Assembly (NCBI GenBank): GCA_012800515.1
Contig: JAAZJE010000011.1
Span: 1 to 6,764 of the forward strand
Direction of reading: 5' to 3'
Length of the DNA stretch: 6,764 nucleotides
Source of the DNA: Clostridiaceae bacterium
Lineage (GTDB): Bacteria > Bacillota > Clostridia > Saccharofermentanales > Fastidiosipilaceae
This document shows positions 1 through 5,450 of the stretch, one piece after another; the stretch's first letter is position 1, and the number at the start of each line of letters is the position of its first letter. The notes beneath the pieces were generated by a model. That model was not told the DNA's origin. It searched no databases and saw only the letters and a list, made by a program, of their open reading frames with translations. The translations under genes were made by a program, and so were the position numbers.

Positions 1-716
1 ATTTTTCTCCGATTTCCTTTGACCTTATCGAGCATGAACAAAGATCCGCCCAACATCCATATATTCCCCAAAGTCCAAGCGCCAAGGACTATGGCATTTA
101 CTATTGCGTGGTTGCCGCAAAGGCCGACAAGACTGAAAAGCAAGCTCCCCACCGGCATCGAAAACACCCAGCACCAACGCGGATAAGGGCTGAAAGCCCC
201 GGTGACCACTCTTATATGAACATAAACCTCTATAAGCCAGAAGACAAAAAAGACAATATAGAGGGGTAAAGAAAAATAACTGACGAATTTTATGGAAGCG
301 GCCAGAGCAGTCGCGGGATCAGCCTCTGTCATATACTTGTAAAAAAAGGCGGCGGCCAGAGAAGACATATGCACACCGGGACCGCCCAGAGCTAAACAGC
401 CGAGCATGCCCGCTCCGTACAGCTTGGCATATTTCCGAGAATAAGGCTTGATCAGTTTATAGATGCCGAGATGACCCAAGACAGAAATAGGCGCGCCGAC
501 CAATCCCAAAATAGCCGACCAGAACAGCCTCGCGTCGGATATTGTCAGATACTGCGCAACCAGTCCTTCAATCCCGGCTCGATTCGTATCCCTCACACCC
601 CAGCCTACGAGCAGGTCGCCGGCAAGGTTAATAAAAGCGCCGATCAGCCCTATCTTCAATAAAAGACTGACCCTGCCCCAATCTATGCCTCCCTCGACTT
701 TGATCTCTTTCGTCAT
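1..716 (-). CDS. Polytopic membrane protein, DUF6796-like (3' end beyond window)
   Basis: The frame is open for 238 codons from the ATG at 716-714 to the left window edge, so the C-terminus is missing. The product is hydrophobic, with about six predicted membrane segments near residues 16-36, 64-86, 101-125, 148-168, 181-200 and 206-228. The N-terminus MTKEIKVEGG is short and polar. Visible landmarks are GDLLVGWG (33-40), LGHLGIYKL (80-88), HMSSLAAAFFY (116-126), PYPRWCW (177-183) and LGNIWMLGGSLFMLDK (216-231). From memory this pattern matches the uncharacterised DUF6796 family; no search was run and no reaction is known to me. The start is supported by a G-rich Shine-Dalgarno sequence 7-8 bases upstream and by a promoter in the 717-827 spacer. 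The last visible residues (KVKGNRRK) follow the sixth helix, so the real stop may be close. Base composition looks lower in GC than the neighbouring operon. It could be a transporter-like or sensor protein, but nothing shows a substrate site. Confidence 0.8.
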   Translation of the reverse strand, partial: MTKEIKVEGGIDWGRVSLLLKIGLIGAFINLAGDLLVGWGVRDTNRAGIEGLVAQYLTISDARLFWSAILGLVGAPISVLGHLGIYKLIKPYSRKYAKLYGAGMLGCLALGGPGVHMSSLAAAFFYKYMTEADPATALAASIKFVSYFSLPLYIVFFVFWLIEVYVHIRVVTGAFSPYPRWCWVFSMPVGSLLFSLVGLCGNHAIVNAIVLGAWTLGNIWMLGGSLFMLDKVKGNRRK

Positions 717-724
717 GCATCGTT

Positions 725-732
725 CCCCCCTC
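725..732 (-). promoter_or_regulatory. Ribosome binding site of the membrane protein gene
   Basis: On the minus strand GAGGGGGG precedes the ATG at 716 by 8 bases. It supports this start over the out-of-frame ATG four bases upstream (720-718). Confidence 0.6.
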
Positions 733-754
733 GTTCTAAGAAAATGACACTTGT

Positions 755-778
755 TTAGGTTAGCTTTTGCTAACTGAA
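755..778. promoter_or_regulatory. Palindromic operator candidate over the transcription start
   Basis: The core GTTAGC-TTTT-GCTAAC (759-774) is a perfect 6-base inverted repeat around a 4-base spacer. Extending outward gives arms TTAGGTTAGC (755-764) and GCTAACTGAA (769-778) that match at 8 of 10 positions. The site begins three bases after the -10 box of the minus-strand promoter and would cover about -4 to +20, the expected place for a repressor. There is no T-run after the stem on either strand, so it does not read as an intrinsic terminator. The left arm contains TTAGGTTAG, the half-site of the known DtxR/IdeR iron-regulator consensus, but the spacing here is wider. The regulator is therefore unknown; a metal-responsive repressor is only a guess. 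Confidence 0.55.
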
Positions 779-780
779 TG

Positions 781-809
781 ATTGTAGCAAAATAGTTTTA
801 TGCAGGCAA
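781..809 (-). promoter_or_regulatory. Extended -10 sigma-70/sigma-A promoter for the membrane protein gene
   Basis: On the minus strand TTGCCT (809-804, 4 of 6 to TTGACA) is followed after exactly 17 bases by TACAAT (786-781, 5 of 6 to TATAAT). A TG one base before the -10 box (789-788) makes it an extended -10 element. Transcription should begin near 774, giving a leader of about 58 bases. The promoter sits 19 bases or more beyond the stop of the upstream ATPase gene, with no terminator hairpin between them. Confidence 0.65.
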
Positions 810-827
810 CAACATGGAGAATAATTT

Positions 828-3800
828 CTAATTCAGGATGATTTTTCGCCAGCCGGAGGGCAGTTCCTCCGGTTCGCGGCAGGTCAGTAGAACTATCTGC
901 TGTCCGGCAGCGGCGATTTCACTTAATAGGGCAAAGGCGGCGGTTTCACGTTGCGGATCATACTGCACCAGCGGATCATCCAGCAGAATCGGCAGTGGCT
1001 CGTCGGCGTTGATCAATGTAGCCATGCTGAGCCGCAAAGCCAGATACACCTGATCCAGCGTACCGCTACTGAACAGACGGGCGGTTCGCTCGCCGTATTC
1101 GTCCTGATGGATGCTCGCCCCGAGCTCCTGATCGACACTGACCCGGTTGTACTTTTCAGCGGTCAAAATCGCCATATATTCCGAGGCGCGCTCACTGACC
1201 ATGGGATTCAGCTCAGCGTCCATCCGCTTCTGCGCCGTATCCAGGAGCCCGACCGCCTGTTGCAACGTAGCGTAGTAGCTTGCGGCTTCCTCAATATCTT
1301 CCTCTAATTCGAGAATGCGGCGTTCGTTCTCATCCGGATCGGGCAAATTCTCAAACCGCGAACTCAGCGCGCTTTCCAAGGCGATCCGATCTTCGCGATT
1401 CCCGCGTACCGCTTGTGCGGCGGCGTCCAGTTCGGCTTCGGCGCGGTTGAGCTGTTCGGCAATCTGTTGCACCGTCATTTCCGCTGTTTTATCCGTGGCC
1501 GTCTCCGCGGTCATTTCCGCTGCTGTTTCTAACGCCGGCATCGCCTCATCCGCGGCGGTCGCTTTCATCTCCGTCGCCAAATCGCGCAGTTTCTCCTCCA
1601 GAGCGGCCTCCGAGCCGACCCGCTCCAGAATCTCGGCATAGGCGGCCGAGGATTCTTCGAGTTCGCGGCGCAGATGCGTCTCCGCGCCGGTCAGGCTCGA
1701 CAGGCGATTCTGCCATTCCTGCCAGCGTGTCGCCAGGAGGCGGCGCAAGTCGGTCTTTGCCGCGATGCCGCCGATCAGGGTAGGCACGACATCGACGCCG
1801 AAAGTCGCGCTCAATTCGCCGAGGCGTTTCTCGTTCATCGCACCAAGTTCGTTGAGATCGACAACGGTCTGTTCCTGTCGCACGCGCTGTGCCGCCAAGT
1901 CACTCTCGGTTTGCACGAAATTTTTCGCGACTGTCTCGAGCTCATTCCGCAGACGCTGCTCATTTTGCTCTTTCCCGGCTTTGCTTTCAAAAGCCTGTTC
2001 CGCGTCGAAGCGCGCCCGACGGAGACGGGATTGGATTATCTGCCCCAGCCGCTGTTGCAGCCGCACCAGGTCGGCGGCCTGTTCGCCGGCCGCCAGCGCT
2101 TCGCGCGCGTTGGCGTCTTGTTGATTCTTCCGCGCGGTCAACATCTCTATCATGCGTCCGTAGCGCTCCCGACATTCCTCATAGGCGTGGCGTTCCGAAC
2201 CGACGAACTGCCGGTCGGACCATGTCGAGTCAGGCGCGGTTAAATCGGGATCGCCCGTGTCCCCCTCCGACGTGTCGGGGGAGCCGATCAGTTCGGCCGC
2301 TTCTTCAGCGTTCAGATACTCGGCATCCCGGGCTCCGGCGAGAGCAAGCTCCCGGCCGATTTCCCGATACCTGTCCCTACGTTCCCGCCGCTCCGCCAAG
2401 GAATTCTCCGTAATAGCGATGTCGGTACTGAGTTCACCCAGCCTGTATTCGGCATCTTTACCCTGTCGCTGAGCCTGCAACATGCCGCCCGCCGCCAAAA
2501 CACCGGCCACCAGTACAACCAGACCGATATTTTGTCCGGTCAGCCAAGTCACCGACAGAGTAATATTTATTATTCCCGAAACCAAGAGTACGCCCAGGAG
2601 CATAAAGATCAGAGCCGCGCCGCCGAAGATCGAGCCGTAGCGGCGGTTCTTCTGCCGGCGGACTTCCGTATTACTGTGGCTGCGCTTTTGTTTTTCGAGC
2701 GTTTCCTGCAGCTCGGCGCCTTCCTCCGCGGCAACCCGGGCGATCGTGCGGGCTCTGTTCAGTTCCGTCCGGCGCTCGCGAATCTCACTCAATTTTTCCG
2801 CGAAAGAACGTCGTTCCGCCTCCGCCGTCTGCTCGATTTGTATCCGGCGCTCTTTTGCCGCGAGAGCCGACTTTTCCAAGCCGTATTGTGTCTGCCTGAG
2901 GCTCTGTTCCGCTTGACGACTAAGCTCGGTCGAATCGGAATTTGCTTCGCTCAGGAACTCCAGGTTTTGTTTGGTTTCGTTCTCCCTTTTCCACGCCGTT
3001 TCCGCGGCTGCGCGTTCGACGCCCGCTGTTTCCAACTGTGATTGCAGGAGTTTTCGCTGCTCGTCGGCGGCCGTGACGGCAGCGCTCAGTTGTTTGATCC
3101 GTTCGGTAGCGTTTTCGCTTTGCTCGATCAGGCTGTTCTCCGCGTCCAGTCCGTCATTCAGTTCGGCAAATCGGGCGTTGATCGTCTCCCGATCCACCTC
3201 CTTCGCCGCGATTCCTCCTATACTCAGAGCGGCGAGTTCCCGCTCCCAATTCGTCCACTGATCGCGAGCCGACTCCAGCGCCGCGCCGCGCCGATTGAAC
3301 TCCGCCCGATCCCGACGCGCCTGCCAATAGTCCACTCGCCGACGTCGGTTATTCTCCGTCGCTTCGAGAGCGCCGCGGCGAACTTCGACAGCGGACAGGC
3401 GCTCAAGGGCCCGGTCATACTCCCGCCAGACGGCGGTTATTTCCGTCTGCTCCCGTTGCGCCTCGCGCAGAGCCGCTTCCAGATCCGGCAGTTCGCCGCT
3501 GTTACGCGTATTGCGCAGGGAACGCATGGCCTCTTCCAGGCGCTTTCTCACCTGATGAGCGTTAATATCGTCGGCAATCGCCGCGGCATTACCCGACTGC
3601 GCCAGAGTCTGCTTGATATCGGCGCGACCGACATCGTCGGATTCGATCGGGCTCTCCAGCTGTCCCGTAAAGGCCGAATAAGTGAAAGCCGCCTGACTGA
3701 TACCCAGAATATACTCGCCCGGCTCCTTGGCACCCAAATCAATCGGCTCACTGTCGAACTCGCGCGCAAGAGTTGTCCGATCGAGGCTCGGGGTCTTGCC

Positions 3801-4079
3801 GAAAATACGTTGAATCGTGTATCGCGTTCCGTCGGAGGCGGAGAGCAGCATTTCACCGCCGCATTCGCGTCCGCTCCAGGGTAGCCAGGTGTCCCGACGA
3901 CGCCGGACATCCTTAGAGCGGTTGTCACCCAGACCGTAGAGCATCGCCCGGATAAAATTCAGCACCGTGCTTTTGCCCCATTCGTTATGACCGACCAGCA
4001 GATACGCGCCCGCTCCCAAATCGAGTTCATAGTCGTGCAGCTTGCCGAAAGCGTTGATTTTTATCCGTTCGATAATCAT
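828..4079 (-). CDS. yhaN: YhaN-type membrane-anchored Rad50/SbcC-like AAA ATPase
   Basis: This 1083-residue protein is the ATPase partner of the upstream phosphoesterase, predicted to drive DNA-end or structure processing. The N-terminal lobe opens with MIIERIKINAFGKL, then Walker A GHNEWGKST (30-38), the YhaN-style segment DTWLPWSGRECGGEM (63-77) and a Q-loop region TYSAFTGQLES (133-143). Long heptad-like, Glu/Arg/Ala-rich coiled coils fill about 175-480 and 540-955. Between them are two hydrophobic helices (482-505 and 514-534) and no CxxC zinc hook; from memory, central membrane helices are typical of YhaN. The C-terminal lobe carries the ABC-type signature FSSGTLDQVYLALRLS (1003-1018), Walker B PILLDD (1030-1035) and D-loop PLVQYDPQR (1036-1044). 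The strand normally ending in the switch His reads IVLLTCREPEE. An acidic, probably disordered linker lies at 594-622. It is longer than my recollection of B. subtilis YhaN (about 960 residues). The start overlaps the upstream stop as ATGA; the stop is TAG. SbcC is the alternative name, but the domain order favours YhaN. Confidence 0.9.
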   Translation of the reverse strand: MIIERIKINAFGKLHDYELDLGAGAYLLVGHNEWGKSTVLNFIRAMLYGLGDNRSKDVRRRRDTWLPWSGRECGGEMLLSASDGTRYTIQRIFGKTPSLDRTTLAREFDSEPIDLGAKEPGEYILGISQAAFTYSAFTGQLESPIESDDVGRADIKQTLAQSGNAAAIADDINAHQVRKRLEEAMRSLRNTRNSGELPDLEAALREAQREQTEITAVWREYDRALERLSAVEVRRGALEATENNRRRRVDYWQARRDRAEFNRRGAALESARDQWTNWERELAALSIGGIAAKEVDRETINARFAELNDGLDAENSLIEQSENATERIKQLSAAVTAADEQRKLLQSQLETAGVERAAAETAWKRENETKQNLEFLSEANSDSTELSRQAEQSLRQTQYGLEKSALAAKERRIQIEQTAEAERRSFAEKLSEIRERRTELNRARTIARVAAEEGAELQETLEKQKRSHSNTEVRRQKNRRYGSIFGGAALIFMLLGVLLVSGIINITLSVTWLTGQNIGLVVLVAGVLAAGGMLQAQRQGKDAEYRLGELSTDIAITENSLAERRERRDRYREIGRELALAGARDAEYLNAEEAAELIGSPDTSEGDTGDPDLTAPDSTWSDRQFVGSERHAYEECRERYGRMIEMLTARKNQQDANAREALAAGEQAADLVRLQQRLGQIIQSRLRRARFDAEQAFESKAGKEQNEQRLRNELETVAKNFVQTESDLAAQRVRQEQTVVDLNELGAMNEKRLGELSATFGVDVVPTLIGGIAAKTDLRRLLATRWQEWQNRLSSLTGAETHLRRELEESSAAYAEILERVGSEAALEEKLRDLATEMKATAADEAMPALETAAEMTAETATDKTAEMTVQQIAEQLNRAEAELDAAAQAVRGNREDRIALESALSSRFENLPDPDENERRILELEEDIEEAASYYATLQQAVGLLDTAQKRMDAELNPMVSERASEYMAILTAEKYNRVSVDQELGASIHQDEYGERTARLFSSGTLDQVYLALRLSMATLINADEPLPILLDDPLVQYDPQRETAAFALLSEIAAAGQQIVLLTCREPEELPSGWRKIILN
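1474..1522 (-). repeat. Short in-frame repeat in the ATPase gene (AEMT twice)
   Basis: The 13-base string GTCATTTCCGCTG occurs at 1474-1486 and 1510-1522 on the plus strand, exactly 36 bases (12 codons) apart. It encodes the paired AEMT units at residues 854-857 and 866-869 inside an Ala/Thr/Glu/Met-rich stretch at about 838-870. It looks like a small in-frame duplication or drift in a low-constraint part of the second coiled coil. Confidence 0.6.
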
Positions 4080-5437
4080 GAGCGCTCCGTCACGCTCCGT
4101 CTGACATCCTGTCCGTTGGCGGCGGCGAAGAGCAGGTCGATCGCGGCTTCGGTTCGGACCGCGGCCTCGGCGTCACCGCTACGCTCCGCCCTTTCCAGCG
4201 CATCGGCGCAGACCCGGGCCAGGTAGCCGGAAAAAGTCTTATCCTTCAACCGCTCCCGCCAGACGAATTTCGGCCAGGCGCGATTAATCAGCTTAAGAAT
4301 CTTGAAATCATAGTTCTCCCGCAGACGCAACAGCAACCCATCCGTTTGGATCAGATAATCCGGATGAGTCGAGCCGATCAGAACCAAGCGATAGAAATGT
4401 TCCCGCGGAGGCACCGAAGCCCACAGTCCGGTCTCAAGCACGGTCGGATCGACACCGGTCCCCCCCACTACGGTCGAACCGCCGGCTTGGCCAGAGGGAA
4501 GAACTTCGGCGATGCGTTCGGCCGCCTCCGCCGTCGTCGCCACCCCGTCCATATCAATCTCAACGGCGCGGATCTCCGGCAGATTCAGGCTGATCTTCTC
4601 ATCGTTGCAATTGCCGCGGCGGTCGATTTCGATCCGGCGGACGAATTTTGTTCCGAGCTCGTCCATACCGCGACCGCAGGGGCAACCGGAATAAGCGTAA
4701 TACGTTTGCCCGGCTCGCCGCAACTCGGCATCACCCTGGTGGATATGCCCCAGAGCAAGATAGTGCAGACCGGAAGCGCCGATATCGGCCGGACGGAGCG
4801 GATTGTATTCGCTGAGCGGTTCCGTGGACCTACTATCGTCGGCGACGATTTCGCCGTGGATCAGGCCGATACGCCAAAAGTCCCGATACCGCAGGCCCCC
4901 GATCGGGCGGACGGTACGATATAAATCCGCGGGCGGATCTCTTCTATAAGGCGCGACGAAGCTGGCGCCGTAAACCATTGTATTCAAATACGACAGTTCG
5001 ACGACTTCTCCTTCACCGGAAAAAATATAGACATTATCGGGCTGGCCGGGCAGGAACCAGGGTGAGTCGGCGGCGAGCGGATCGTGATTGCCCGTAGCGA
5101 TAAAAATCGGCAGCTCGGGCACGCGCCCCAGCGTCCGCCAGACATGCTTCATCTCATCCCGGCGCAGGGATTTGGACTCGAGGACATCTCCGGGTAAAAG
5201 CAGCAGATCGACCTGCGAATGTTCCGCCAGCCCAATAATCCGTTCAAGTGCCAGGCTGAGCACCTCGCGTCGTTCCTGAGCATAAGCGCCCAGATTCTGC
5301 GGTAGCGAGCCCAGGTGAAGGTCAGCCGCATGGATCAGGCACAATGTCTCACGCCCGACGGAAGCTGTCCCGCGCGCCGCGGAACCCGTCGTTCGGCTCG
5401 CGATGAATCTCGTCCAACCTCCGTTCAGCCCGGGCAT
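4076..5437 (-). CDS. yhaO: YhaO-type DNA repair exonuclease (SbcD/Mre11-like metallophosphoesterase)
   Basis: The 453-residue product is a calcineurin-like phosphoesterase expected to be the two-metal nuclease subunit working with the downstream ATPase. The metal and catalytic motifs are complete and in order: D39-x-H41 (HAADLHLGS), GD at 83-84 (LLPGDVLES), GNHD (116-119), H194 (GLIHGE) and GHIH (230-233). YSGCPCGRGMDELGTK (249-264) is the segment closing the nuclease domain; the C-terminal part (about 345-415, with DGLLLRLRENYDF) resembles the SbcD/YhaO accessory region. A Gly/Thr/Ser-rich insert at about 313-335 is probably a flexible loop. The ATG at 5437 has a good Shine-Dalgarno (GAGG, 8 bases away), but gives about 31 residues before the usual family start. 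A TTG at 5344-5342 would give MCLIHAADLHLGS and 422 residues, with a weaker upstream signal. It lies 11 bases after the peptidase stop and overlaps the ATPase start by 4 bases, so production of the two subunits is probably coupled. Confidence 0.9.
   Translation of the reverse strand: MPGLNGGWTRFIASRTTGSAARGTASVGRETLCLIHAADLHLGSLPQNLGAYAQERREVLSLALERIIGLAEHSQVDLLLLPGDVLESKSLRRDEMKHVWRTLGRVPELPIFIATGNHDPLAADSPWFLPGQPDNVYIFSGEGEVVELSYLNTMVYGASFVAPYRRDPPADLYRTVRPIGGLRYRDFWRIGLIHGEIVADDSRSTEPLSEYNPLRPADIGASGLHYLALGHIHQGDAELRRAGQTYYAYSGCPCGRGMDELGTKFVRRIEIDRRGNCNDEKISLNLPEIRAVEIDMDGVATTAEAAERIAEVLPSGQAGGSTVVGGTGVDPTVLETGLWASVPPREHFYRLVLIGSTHPDYLIQTDGLLLRLRENYDFKILKLINRAWPKFVWRERLKDKTFSGYLARVCADALERAERSGDAEAAVRTEAAIDLLFAAANGQDVRRSVTERS
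4083..4101 (-). promoter_or_regulatory. ATPase gene ribosome binding site inside a tandem 9-base repeat
   Basis: The minus strand reads GACGGAGCG twice with a 10-base period, covering the last codons of the phosphoesterase gene. Each copy supplies a GGAG; the nearer one (4088-4085) ends 5 bases before the ATPase ATG at 4079. With the ATGA overlap this supports translational coupling or re-initiation. Confidence 0.5.
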
Positions 5438-5444
5438 CTCACCA

Positions 5445-5450
5445 TCCTCT
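5445..5450 (-). promoter_or_regulatory. Ribosome binding site of the phosphoesterase gene
   Basis: The minus strand has AGAGGA at 5450-5445, sharing two bases with the TAG stop of the peptidase gene and leaving 7 bases before the ATG at 5437. This is the main evidence for the ATG over the downstream TTG at 5344. Confidence 0.6.

Noticed and set aside
471..662. Plus-strand open frame (63 codons) near the left end
   Set aside because: It is antisense to the membrane protein gene, whose minus-strand frame is open for 238 codons with coherent membrane helices, a promoter and a ribosome binding site.
759..774. Inverted repeat read as an intrinsic terminator for the operon
   Set aside because: The stem is only 6 pairs, moderately A/T-rich, and has no T-run on either strand; its position just after a -10 box fits an operator better.
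1674..2413. Overlapping plus-strand open frames of 119-189 codons opposite the ATPase coiled coil
   Set aside because: Several frames are open over the same stretch, products are Arg/Ser/Ala-rich and low in complexity, and they mirror the heptad-rich coding strand.
3042..3884. Long plus-strand open frame (280 codons) opposite the ATPase gene
   Set aside because: It is antisense to the Walker A and first coiled-coil part of a clearly conserved protein. Its product lacks a recognisable domain, and long antisense frames are expected in GC-rich coding DNA.
4346..4924. Plus-strand open frame (192 codons) opposite the phosphoesterase gene
   Set aside because: It lies fully inside the conserved nuclease gene on the other strand and shows no family motif.
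828..5437. Calling the nuclease-ATPase pair classical sbcD-sbcC or a defence system
   Set aside because: The central membrane helices, lack of a zinc hook and YhaN-style N-terminal lobe favour the YhaO-YhaN family. No defence-associated neighbours such as restriction, CRISPR or toxin genes are visible.
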